Of a DNA stretch of 35,097 nt, positions 23,913 to 31,248 are shown in pieces. Position 1 is the stretch's first letter. Each line of letters starts with the position of its first letter. This stretch comes from Bifidobacterium saguinibicoloris (GTDB lineage: Bacteria; Actinomycetota; Actinomycetes; Actinomycetales; Bifidobacteriaceae). The translations under genes were made by a program, and so were the position numbers. A model generated the notes under the pieces. The model saw only the letters and a list, made by a program, of their open reading frames with translations. It did no database searches and was not told the DNA's origin. Where the stretch lies: assembly GCF_019331725.1 (NCBI RefSeq), contig NZ_JAHBBF010000021.1:1-35097 (forward strand), read 5' to 3'.

Positions 23913-24584
23913 ATGGAGCACGACAGTAGCCGAAGCGGCTATCACGAACCCGAGCCCGGTGACGCCGGGCTTGACGAGGTCGAGGATTGGGGCGACGATT
24001 TCCCCAAGACGTTCTCGGTGAACCTGATCTGGGCCGAAGCGCGCGACAAGGAAGGTCGTACGGGCGCCATCGGCTTCGACGGCGGCATGCCCTGGCACCT
24101 CGCCGAGGACATGAAGCATTTCAAGGAGCTCACCGTCTCCCACCCGGTGATCATGGGACGACGCACGTGGGAATCGCTCGGGCCGAAGTACCGACCGCTG
24201 CCCAACCGCGACAACATCGTCGTCTCGCATGACACCGGCTACCGCGCGCCGGGAGCCACCGTCGTCGACTCGCTCGAGGACGCGCTCGACCTGGCCCGTC
24301 AGGAGGCCATCCCGGACGACGGGCTCGACCGATCCGAGATCTGGGTCATCGGCGGCGCGCAGCTCTTCCAGGAGGTGCTGCCGCAGGCGAACAAGGTGTA
24401 CGTCACCCTGCTCGACGCCCAGGTCGACGCCGATACGTACGCGCCCGACATCGCCGCGCTCGCCGAGGAAGGCCAGTGGGAGGTCATCGACCGCACGCCG
24501 TGGCTGGAGCCGAGGAAGCCGGACACCGGCATCGCCCGATACCGCTTCGTCACCTACGGCCGCGTCGACGGCGAGACGCGCTGA
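23913..24584 (+). CDS. folA: Dihydrofolate reductase with acidic N-terminal extension
   Basis: 223 residues from the ATG at 23913, which has AAGGAG 8 nt upstream. The first ~33 residues are acidic (many Glu and Asp) and lie before the DHFR fold, which begins at FSVNLIWAEARD. Active-site elements follow: GGMPWHLAEDMKHFK with the catalytic acid, MGRRTWESLGPKYRPLP, and WVIGGAQLFQEVLPQA. It reduces dihydrofolate to tetrahydrofolate using NADPH. Typical DHFRs are ~160 residues; the extra length comes from the N-terminus and loops. It sits between thyA and a tyrosine phosphatase gene. Confidence 0.95.
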   Translation: MEHDSSRSGYHEPEPGDAGLDEVEDWGDDFPKTFSVNLIWAEARDKEGRTGAIGFDGGMPWHLAEDMKHFKELTVSHPVIMGRRTWESLGPKYRPLPNRDNIVVSHDTGYRAPGATVVDSLEDALDLARQEAIPDDGLDRSEIWVIGGAQLFQEVLPQANKVYVTLLDAQVDADTYAPDIAALAEEGQWEVIDRTPWLEPRKPDTGIARYRFVTYGRVDGETR

Positions 24585-24639
24585 ACCCGATACCGACCGC
24601 AAGACGACCTCACCAAGACGACCTCACAAGGAGTGAACC

Positions 24640-25188
24640 ATGGCCGACAAGCACGGCGACACCCCGCACAAGTACACGGTGATGACCGTGTGCACCGGCA
24701 ATATCTGCCGTTCGCCGATGGGCGAGATCATCCTGCGCCACTTCTTCGACGAGCGCGGCCTCGCGGACAAGGTGGACGTCGAATCCAGCGGCGTCTCCGA
24801 CGAGGAGTGGAGTCATCCCATCGACCCGCGCGCCGTGCACGTGCTGCGCGAGCGCGGCTACGGCGACGAGATCCCTCGCGACCATTTCGCGCACCGGATC
24901 AGCCGCGACGAGATCGCCCGCACCGACCTGTTCCTGCCGATGACCGCCTCGCACATGCGCGCGCTGCTGCGCATGCTGCCGCCGGCGAAACGCGCCGAGG
25001 TGCACATGTACCGCAGCTTCGACCCGGACCTGCCGAAGCCGCCGGCCGGTCGCGAAAGCGAGATCGACCTGGTGGACCCGTGGTACGGCGGTCCGCACGA
25101 GTTCGAGGTCGCCATCGACCAGATCGAGCAGGTCGCCCCGTACATCGTCGACTGGGTGGCGAAGAGGTTGGAGACGGAGGGACGCTGA
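24640..25188 (+). CDS. Low-molecular-weight protein-tyrosine phosphatase
   Basis: 182 residues. The phosphate loop C-x5-R-S is CTGNICRS (Cys18-Arg24), near the N-terminus as in this family, and the general acid is in the DLVDPWYGG loop. It dephosphorylates tyrosine in proteins, often those of surface polysaccharide systems, though none is nearby. The ATG at 24640 has AAGGAG 8 nt upstream. It follows folA by 55 bp; that gap contains a 14-nt direct repeat (AAGACGACCTCAC twice). An ARRMLPPAKR-like basic helix between the two motifs makes the protein slightly longer than the usual ~155 residues. It is probably cotranscribed with folA. Confidence 0.93.
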   Translation: MADKHGDTPHKYTVMTVCTGNICRSPMGEIILRHFFDERGLADKVDVESSGVSDEEWSHPIDPRAVHVLRERGYGDEIPRDHFAHRISRDEIARTDLFLPMTASHMRALLRMLPPAKRAEVHMYRSFDPDLPKPPAGRESEIDLVDPWYGGPHEFEVAIDQIEQVAPYIVDWVAKRLETEGR

Positions 25189-25199
25189 CATCCCCGAAG

Positions 25200-25241
25200 A
25201 CGCGTGAGGCCCGGCACTGAACAGTGCCGGGCCTCACGCGT
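25200..25241. terminator. 19-bp terminator stem after the tyrosine phosphatase gene
   Basis: A perfect 19-bp stem (ACGCGTGAGGCCCGGCACT with its complement) and the 4-nt loop GAAC, starting 12 bp past the stop codon. It is symmetric and can serve both converging genes. Confidence 0.88.
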
Positions 25242-25289
25242 TGAAGGAGAATGGAAGAGAAGAGAGGAAGGAAGGGAAGTGATGGGAGG

Positions 25290-25325
25290 CGTCCCGTCCG
25301 CGCCGTCATGGGGACGGACGGGACG
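25290..25325 (-). terminator. Terminator of the sugar-binding lipoprotein gene
   Basis: A 10-bp perfect stem CGTCCCGTCC/GGACGGGACG with a 16-nt loop, 17 bp beyond the stop on the minus strand, followed by ~45 nt made almost only of pyrimidines (C and T). Confidence 0.65.
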
Positions 25326-25342
25326 GCCGGGAGATCAGCGGC

Positions 25343-26674
25343 TCACTTGACGGTGAAGCCCTGGTCCTTGGCGTAGTCCTTCATGGCCTTCTGCCACTTC
25401 GCGGCAGCGGACTTGATGTCGGACTTGCCGGAGAAGAAGGAGCCCATGTAGTCGTTGTAGATGGAGCGGGCGTACGGCTCGAAGGGCAGGAACTCCCACT
25501 TGCCGGTGACGTTCTCGGCCGCCTGGGAGAAGACCTCGTTGTACTTCTGGCCGCCGAAGAACTCGTTGTCGCTGCCGTCGGAGTTCTTGAGGGTGGTCTT
25601 GTCGAGGAAGTCCTTCTGGTTGAGGGTCGCGGTGGTGGCCGGGAAGCTGCCGTTGGAGACGCGGACGTCGATGCCCTCGTCGCTGGTGGTCACGTATTCG
25701 ACGAACTTCTTGGCCGCGTCGAGCTTGCTGTCCGAGACCTCCTTGGTGATGGCGAGGCCGCTGCCGCCGTATTCGGCGTTGACGGTGCTGCCGTCGACGG
25801 TGGGCAGGAGGGCCACGCGGAACTTGCCGGTGGCCTGCGGCACGCCCTGCAGGAGGTTGTTGGCCATCCAGGCGCCGCTGATGAGGCTGGCGACGGAGCC
25901 GTCGCCCAGGGACTTCATCCAGTCGTCGGTCCAGGTCTTGGTGTGGACGTCGATGAGGTCCTCGTCGCGCATCTTCTGCCAGAGGTCCATGAACCGCTGG
26001 GCACCCTTGTCTCCGGTGACGTCGATGGTCAGGTTCTCGCCGTCGACCTTGTAGGCCTGGCCGCCCATGGCCCACATCATCGCGTTGAACAGGCCGGCGT
26101 CGCCGGAGTCGGAGGTGATGTAGGAGCCGGTGGCGCGGACCTTCTTCGCGTCCTCGTAGAATTCGTCCCAGGTGGTCGGCGGTTCGCTGATGCCGGCCTT
26201 GTCGAACACGTCCTTGTTATAGAAGTAGGCCATGGGGCCGGAGTCGGCGGGCATCGCGTACAGGCCGCCGTTGATGTTCACGGAGTTCCAGGTGCCGGGG
26301 GTGAACGTCTTCTTGAGCTTGGCGGTGTCGTAGAGGTCGCTGAGGTCCCTGAGCGTGCCGGAGTGCACGAACTGCGGGACGGCGAGGTATTCGATGAGGG
26401 TGACGTCGGGCAGGCCGCTGCCGGCCTGGGAGGCGTTGTTGAGGGCGGTGTAGGTCTCGTCGGTGCTGCCGACGTTGCTCACCTTCACCGTGATGTCCGG
26501 GTTGGCCTTCATGAAGGCCTCGGCGGCGCGGTCGATGCTCGTGTCCCACGACCACACCGTCAGCTTGGTCTTGCCCGAGCTGCTGGTCGCGGTCGTGTTG
26601 CCGCAGGCGGCGAGCGGGAAGAGCATCGAGGCGATGGCGGCGGTGGCTATGGCGGTGCGCGTGGTGTTGTTCAT
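25343..26674 (-). CDS. ABC sugar-binding lipoprotein (SBP family 1)
   Basis: 443 residues from the ATG at 26674 (AAAGAAG 7 nt upstream). A lipoprotein signal peptide ends with the lipobox LAAC (~24), after which a Ser/Thr linker leads to TKLTVWSWDTSIDRAAEAF, the start of a family 1 solute-binding fold. Further marks are AMPADSGPMAYFYNKDVFDK and PTTWDEFYEDAKKV. It would bind an external sugar or oligosaccharide and deliver it to an ABC permease. No permease or ATPase gene is present in the window. The divergent ROK regulator and the element shared with the ROK kinase-GH20 operon suggest a GlcNAc-containing ligand; this is inference. Confidence 0.92.
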   Translation of the reverse strand: MNNTTRTAIATAAIASMLFPLAACGNTTATSSSGKTKLTVWSWDTSIDRAAEAFMKANPDITVKVSNVGSTDETYTALNNASQAGSGLPDVTLIEYLAVPQFVHSGTLRDLSDLYDTAKLKKTFTPGTWNSVNINGGLYAMPADSGPMAYFYNKDVFDKAGISEPPTTWDEFYEDAKKVRATGSYITSDSGDAGLFNAMMWAMGGQAYKVDGENLTIDVTGDKGAQRFMDLWQKMRDEDLIDVHTKTWTDDWMKSLGDGSVASLISGAWMANNLLQGVPQATGKFRVALLPTVDGSTVNAEYGGSGLAITKEVSDSKLDAAKKFVEYVTTSDEGIDVRVSNGSFPATTATLNQKDFLDKTTLKNSDGSDNEFFGGQKYNEVFSQAAENVTGKWEFLPFEPYARSIYNDYMGSFFSGKSDIKSAAAKWQKAMKDYAKDQGFTVK

Positions 26675-26719
26675 ATCGACTTCTTTCTGCGCCCGACCGT
26701 CGTTGGTCGGATGTCGCAT

Positions 26720-26744
26720 CTATTTTGTTTGGATGTCGAACATG
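26720..26744 (-). promoter_or_regulatory. Candidate ROK operator in the lipoprotein promoter
   Basis: A 25-nt element read on the minus strand that abuts the -10 box. It matches the element at 28087-28111 at 18 of 25 positions: ATGT, then TCCAAACA, one variable base, and AATAG. It overlaps a direct repeat GGATGTCG (26709-26716 and 26731-26738, 22 bp apart, plus strand). Its position at the transcription start suits a repressor. Confidence 0.6.
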
Positions 26745-26773
26745 ATTGTACGCAAGCGTGGGAGGCTTGTCAA
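26745..26773 (-). promoter_or_regulatory. Consensus promoter of the sugar-binding lipoprotein gene
   Basis: On the minus strand a perfect TTGACA, a 17-bp spacer and TACAAT. It is the strongest consensus promoter in the window, as expected for a highly expressed binding protein held down by a repressor. Confidence 0.88.
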
Positions 26774-26810
26774 GACGGCGCGGGTTGCATAATGTCAGAC
26801 CTCTTGCGGG

Positions 26811-26819
26811 TGCTATCCT
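26811..26819 (+). promoter_or_regulatory. Extended -10 of the ROK regulator gene
   Basis: TGC followed by TATCCT. No good -35 box is visible. The leader to the ATG at 26909 is ~83 nt. It is divergent from the lipoprotein promoter, with ~40 bp between the two core elements. Confidence 0.45.
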
Positions 26820-26908
26820 GAAGCCGTTCGCGGATGGCGCGGGAGGCCGTCCCGACGCAGTTCCGTCGCATGTCCCGCCATCGATTCCGCGCAAGGAGAC
26901 CGTCTGCC

Positions 26909-28024
26909 ATGTACGTCAAGTCCAATCCCAGCGACGCGAGGGCCAACAACCGCAGGCTGCTGTTCCGGCTGCTGTTCCCCGACGGCCAGCTGTCCCGCGC
27001 CGACCTGTGCAAGAGGACGGGTCTCTCCCGGGCCACCGCCACGGATGTGACCGGCGAGATGATCGAGGACGGCCTGCTGAGGGAGCTGGGCGCGGCGCGC
27101 CGCGACGGCCGCGGCAAGCCGGGCACCCTGCTGGCCATCGACACGGACGCGCTCCGTCTGGTGTGCGTCGACCTGTCCCGCCCGTACGTGATGACCGGTG
27201 CCGTGATGGACCTGCGGGCCAGGATCGTCGAACGCCGCGAACGCGTGCTCGACGATGGCGACCGGATCGACCCCGGCGACGTGCTGTCGCTCGTCGACGA
27301 AATGGTCCGGCTCGCCGGGCCGCGTCTGGTCGGCATCGGCGTCGCCGTCCCCGGCGTGGTCTCCGGTTCGGGAAGGGTGGTCTCCAGCTCCAACCTCGGC
27401 TGGAGCGGCGTGGAGCTCCGTGACCTGCTCGAAGGCGAATTCTCGCTGCCCGTCCGCGTGGACAACGATGCGAGCGCCGCGCTGCTCGCCGACCGCTTCC
27501 TCGGACGCGGCGAGCCCAACTGCCTGCTCGTGCAGGTCACCCGAGGCATCGGCGCGTCGGTGCTGCTCAACGACGAGTTCGTGGAGGGCGACGACCATGC
27601 GGCCGGCGAGATCGGCCACGTCGTGGTCGACCCGTCCGGCCCGGCGTGCGCCTGCGGCAAGCACGGATGCCTGGAGACCTATGTCTCCGCCGTCGCGCTG
27701 CGCGAACGCATCCGCCGGGAGCCCGGGCGGCGCGCGGACATCCTGGCCGAGGCCGGGACGAGGCTCGGCGGCGCGCTGGTCATGCCCGTGAGCCTGCTGA
27801 ACCTGCATGACATCGCCGTCTACGGCCCGCCCGACCTCGTCGGGGACGCGTTCCTCGACGCCTGCGCGGAGACCATCAACTCCCTGTCCCGCAGCGATTT
27901 CCAAAGCGTGGTGAGGGTGCGCCGGTGCGAGCTCGGCGACGACGCCACCCTGCGAGGGCAGGCGGTCTGCGTGCTGCGTGCGATTGTGGGCCGCCGTGGG
28001 CCGTCCGCGCCCGCCGCGTCCTGA
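26909..28024 (+). CDS. ROK-family transcriptional regulator (NagC/XylR type)
   Basis: 371 residues from the ATG at 26909 (AAGGAG 9 nt upstream). The N-terminal winged helix-turn-helix (~10-65) reads NRRLLFRLLFPDGQLSRADL then GLSRATATDVTGEMIEDGLL. The C-terminal ROK sugar-binding domain has VRVDNDASAALLADRF, GEIGHVVVDP and the zinc motif CACGKHGCLE. The phosphate-binding D-x-G-G-T motif of ROK kinases is replaced by DLSRPY, so it is a regulator and not a kinase. It is divergent from the lipoprotein gene and upstream of the ROK kinase gene. It likely represses both units through the shared 25-nt element until a sugar ligand binds. Confidence 0.92.
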   Translation: MYVKSNPSDARANNRRLLFRLLFPDGQLSRADLCKRTGLSRATATDVTGEMIEDGLLRELGAARRDGRGKPGTLLAIDTDALRLVCVDLSRPYVMTGAVMDLRARIVERRERVLDDGDRIDPGDVLSLVDEMVRLAGPRLVGIGVAVPGVVSGSGRVVSSSNLGWSGVELRDLLEGEFSLPVRVDNDASAALLADRFLGRGEPNCLLVQVTRGIGASVLLNDEFVEGDDHAAGEIGHVVVDPSGPACACGKHGCLETYVSAVALRERIRREPGRRADILAEAGTRLGGALVMPVSLLNLHDIAVYGPPDLVGDAFLDACAETINSLSRSDFQSVVRVRRCELGDDATLRGQAVCVLRAIVGRRGPSAPAAS

Positions 28025-28086
28025 CGTCTCGCCTCTCCGTGGCGCCGGCCCTGCGCGTCATGGTGTATCATCGCTGGAGAAGTCAA

Positions 28087-28111
28087 TATGTAAGGATTCC
28101 AAACATAATAG
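28087..28111 (+). promoter_or_regulatory. Candidate ROK operator before the ROK kinase-GH20 operon
   Basis: A 21-bp dyad TATGT-N2-GGA-N-TCC-N2-ACATA (28087-28107) followed by ATAG. The 25 nt align with 26720-26744 (opposite strand) at 18 positions. Nearby -10 candidates are TATCAT (28066-28071) and CATAAT (28104-28109, inside the element), so the start site is uncertain. Confidence 0.6.
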
Positions 28112-28140
28112 GCGGCGGACAAAGCGGAGGTCCGCCTCCT
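28110..28140 (+). other. Leader hairpin before the ROK kinase gene
   Basis: AGGCGGCGGAC pairs with GTCCGCCTCCT at 10 of 11 positions across a 9-nt loop, 20 bp before the kinase start codon. It could be an mRNA-stabilising hairpin or attenuator; there is no U-tract. Confidence 0.4.
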
Positions 28141-28160
28141 GATGGGAACGGAGACCAACC

Positions 28161-29090
28161 ATGGAAACATGCGCCAGCAATGTCGCCGGAGCGAAGGACC
28201 TGCGCGTCGGCGTCGACGTCGGAGGCACGAAGATCGAGGCGGTGCTCGTCGACGCGGACGGCGTGGTCCTCGCGTCCGCGCGTGTGCCGGCCCGGCCGGG
28301 CGGCGCGGAAGTCGTCGAGGACGTGGCCGCCCTCGTGCCGCGGGTGGCCGGCGCGCGCGCCGGCGAGGTGCGGTCGGTGGGCGTGGGCATCCCCGGCCTG
28401 GTGCACCACCGCACCGGACTGGTCGAGAACGTCGTCAACCTCGGCATCGAGAGGCTTGAACTGGGGGAGCGCGCATCCTCGGCCCTCGGCCTGCCCGTGC
28501 AGGTGGACAACGACGTGAACGTGGCGGCCCTCGGCGCCTACGGCACCCTGCCCGCGGCATCGAGGCGCGGCAGGATGGCGTTCGTCAACCTGGGCACCGG
28601 CCTGGCCGCCGGCCTCGTCCATGACGGCGTCCTCGAGCACGGCGACACCGGCGCCCTCGGGGAGATCGGCCACCTGCCGGTGGACCCCAACCGCATGGCT
28701 TGTCCGTGCGGTCAGCGCGGATGTCTGGAGACCGCCTGCTCGGGGGGAGGCATGCGCCGCATGTGGCCCGCCGCCGATCCGCCCCTGCCCGACATCCTCG
28801 CGAAGGCCGCGCGAGGCGACGCCGCGGCGACGCGGGTGCGCGGCATCGTGCTGCACGCCCTAGCCGACGTCGTGCAGATCATCGCCCAGACCGCCGACCC
28901 GTCGGTCATCGTCATCGGCGGAGGCGTCGCGCACGCCGGCACCCCGCTGCTCGACGCGCTGCGCGGCGAACTGCGCGGCAGAGAGGCCGACAGCGGCTTC
29001 ATCGCAAGCCTCAGGCTGCCGGAACGGCTGCGTCTCGTCGACCCGTCCGTGCCGATCGGCGCAATCGGCGCCGCCATCATCGCACGCTGA
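28161..29090 (+). CDS. ROK-family sugar kinase
   Basis: 309 residues. The phosphate-binding motif GVDVGGTKIEAVLVD lies at ~17-31, the catalytic Asp in QVDNDVNVAALG (Asp118), NLGTGLAAGLV follows, and the ROK zinc site is CPCGQRGCLE. Unlike the neighbouring ROK regulator it has no DNA-binding domain. It phosphorylates a hexose, probably glucose, GlcNAc or a relative; the specificity cannot be read reliably, but the GH20 gene next door favours an N-acetylhexosamine. The ATG at 28161 has GGAG 7 nt upstream. GH20 starts 32 bp after its stop, so the two form an operon. Confidence 0.92.
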   Translation: METCASNVAGAKDLRVGVDVGGTKIEAVLVDADGVVLASARVPARPGGAEVVEDVAALVPRVAGARAGEVRSVGVGIPGLVHHRTGLVENVVNLGIERLELGERASSALGLPVQVDNDVNVAALGAYGTLPAASRRGRMAFVNLGTGLAAGLVHDGVLEHGDTGALGEIGHLPVDPNRMACPCGQRGCLETACSGGGMRRMWPAADPPLPDILAKAARGDAAATRVRGIVLHALADVVQIIAQTADPSVIVIGGGVAHAGTPLLDALRGELRGREADSGFIASLRLPERLRLVDPSVPIGAIGAAIIAR

Positions 29091-29122
29091 CCCCGCCCGG
29101 CCGGCGACAGGAAAGGAGCATC

Positions 29123-31177
29123 ATGAACGACCAGACGACCACGACGACGTGGACGATCATCCCCGAGCCCAGGACCATGCGGCTCATGGACGGCACACTG
29201 CTGTTGCCGATGCTCGGCCGGATCAACGAATCCCGCGACATCGGCGACGACCGGACCATACTCGCCGCGCAGCTCGTCGACGACATCCGCGAGACGACCG
29301 GACTGGACTGGGACATCGCCACCGGCGACCGGTGGCCCGGCGCCATCTCGCTGACCATCGGCGGCGACGCGGCCGACGGCACGCGCCGCCCCGGCGCGTA
29401 CACGCTCGACGTCACGCCGGACGGCGTGACCGTCGCGGGCGCGGACTTCGAGGGCGTGCGCAACGGTGTGCAGACCCTGCGCCAGCTCATCCGCCAATGC
29501 GGCGCCGCCCTGCCCTGCCTGCACATCGAGGACGAGCCCGCCTTCCGCACACGCGGCTACTATCTCGACGTGACCCGCGGGCGCGTCCCCACCCTCGACT
29601 GGCTCAAGACCTGGGCCGACAAGCTCTGCCTGTACCGGTACAACCAGCTCCAGCTCTACGTCGAACACACCTTCGCGTTCGACGGGATGAGCGAGACCTG
29701 GCGCGGCAGCAGCCCGCTCACCCCGAAGGACATCCTCGAATTCGACGGGTACTGCGCCGAACGGGGCATCGAACTGGTCCCGTCGGTCTCCACGTTCGGG
29801 CACCTCTACATGGCCCTGCGCACGCAGGGCCTGCGCGACCTCGGCGAGTTCCCCGAGGATGTCGACGAGCCGTTCGGGTTCATCGACCGCATGCGCCACC
29901 ACACGTTGAACATCAGCGACGACCGCGCCTTCGACCTGTCGTGCCGGCTCGTCGACGACTACCTGCAATTGTTCCGCTCCGACAAGTTCAACATCTGCGC
30001 CGACGAGACCTTCGACCTCGGCAAGGGCCGCTCTAAACCCCTCGCCGAGCGGATCGGCGTCGCCGCAATGTACGCCGACTACGTCACCCGCCTGTGCCGC
30101 CACCTCGAGACCCAAGGCAAACAGCCGATGATGTGGGGCGACATCGCCCTCGAACACCCCGAGATCCTGGAACGCCTGCCCGAAACCGTCACGCTGCTCA
30201 ACTGGCAGTACGATCCGCAGGTCGACGACGGGAAGATCCGCGCCGTCTCCGAATCCGGCGCCACGCAGATCGTCTGCCCCGCCGTGTGGTGCTGGAACGC
30301 GCTCCTGCCGCGCCTCGACGACGCATGGAACAACATCGTCCGCATGGCCCGATACGGCGAGCAATACCATGCGCAAGGCATGCTCGTCACCGATTGGGGC
30401 GACTTCGGCCACGTCAACGACCCGCGCATGGCCATCCCCGGCATGATCGTCGGCGCGCAGGAGGCATGGGCTCCGGGACGCGTGGCCGACAAGGGCGAGA
30501 TGCTCCGCCGCATCTCGCACGTCGAATACCACGACGCCGGCGGCGCACTGCCGGACATCCTCGACGGCGCCGGACACGCGGCCGCATTCGCATGGGGGCA
30601 TCTCATCGCGTGGCTGGAACTCGACGACGGACACGGCGGCGTCGCCGCCGACGCGCTGCAGGCCATCCCGGGACTGCTGTCGCAGGACGAACGGCCTGAC
30701 GCCGAGACCCTCGCCCTCCGGGACGACGGTCCGACGCCGTCGCCCGCCGCGGCCCGACGCATGCTGATGCACTGCCTGACGCGACGCCTCGCCTCCACCG
30801 ATGCCGCGGACCGTACGCTTCGCGACCTCGCCCGCCGCATCGCCGCGACCGCCGCATCCGCGGGACCGCGCCTCGCAGGCGACGCCGCGGCATTCCGCAT
30901 CGCCATCGAAGGACAACGGCTGCTGAACCGGATCGGACTGCACCTCGCGGCCGAAGCCGGAACCCTCGACGGCCCATGGCCGGACGCGGCGGCGCGACGC
31001 GGCGACGCGACACGCCTCGCCGGCGAACTGGAGATCTGGATGGAGGCGTACGCCGCGCAATGGCGCACGGTCAGCCGCGAATCCGAACTCCGCCGGCTGC
31101 AGGACGTCGTGTATGCGATCGCCGGACACCTGCGCTCGACGGGCGGCGCGCCGGTCACGCCGCCGACGCGAGGATGA
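29123..31177 (+). CDS. Intracellular β-N-acetylhexosaminidase, GH20
   Basis: 684 residues from the ATG at 29123 (AAAGGAG 4 nt upstream). An N-terminal GH20b-like domain (~8-130) leads to the catalytic barrel, which starts at PAFRTRGYYLDVTRGR (~140) and holds the paired catalytic residues Asp294-Glu295 in FNICADETFDLG, then MMWGDIALEHPEIL and the aromatic subsite NWQYDP. GH20 enzymes release terminal GlcNAc or GalNAc with help from the substrate acetamido group. The C-terminal ~180 residues are helical and unassigned. There is no signal peptide, so it acts on imported oligosaccharides. It is the second gene of the ROK kinase operon. Confidence 0.92.
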   Translation: MNDQTTTTTWTIIPEPRTMRLMDGTLLLPMLGRINESRDIGDDRTILAAQLVDDIRETTGLDWDIATGDRWPGAISLTIGGDAADGTRRPGAYTLDVTPDGVTVAGADFEGVRNGVQTLRQLIRQCGAALPCLHIEDEPAFRTRGYYLDVTRGRVPTLDWLKTWADKLCLYRYNQLQLYVEHTFAFDGMSETWRGSSPLTPKDILEFDGYCAERGIELVPSVSTFGHLYMALRTQGLRDLGEFPEDVDEPFGFIDRMRHHTLNISDDRAFDLSCRLVDDYLQLFRSDKFNICADETFDLGKGRSKPLAERIGVAAMYADYVTRLCRHLETQGKQPMMWGDIALEHPEILERLPETVTLLNWQYDPQVDDGKIRAVSESGATQIVCPAVWCWNALLPRLDDAWNNIVRMARYGEQYHAQGMLVTDWGDFGHVNDPRMAIPGMIVGAQEAWAPGRVADKGEMLRRISHVEYHDAGGALPDILDGAGHAAAFAWGHLIAWLELDDGHGGVAADALQAIPGLLSQDERPDAETLALRDDGPTPSPAAARRMLMHCLTRRLASTDAADRTLRDLARRIAATAASAGPRLAGDAAAFRIAIEGQRLLNRIGLHLAAEAGTLDGPWPDAAARRGDATRLAGELEIWMEAYAAQWRTVSRESELRRLQDVVYAIAGHLRSTGGAPVTPPTRG

Positions 31178-31204
31178 TAACGGGCACCAAGAAACATCTA
31201 TAGG

Positions 31205-31229
31205 GGGACGGCCGTGTCGCGGCCGTCCC
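31205..31229 (+). terminator. Hairpin between GH20 and the LanC-like gene
   Basis: A 10-bp perfect stem GGGACGGCCG/CGGCCGTCCC with a 5-nt loop, 27 bp after the GH20 stop and 19 bp before the LanC-like ATG. No U-tract. It may terminate partially or protect the GH20 mRNA end. Confidence 0.6.
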
Positions 31230-31248
31230 TCCGGTATGTGTTGGTGCC

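Noticed and set aside
31188..31206. Third copy of the ROK operator before the LanC-like gene
   Set aside because: CCAAGAAACATCTATAGG resembles the element only if two 2-nt insertions are allowed, which is too weak to claim.
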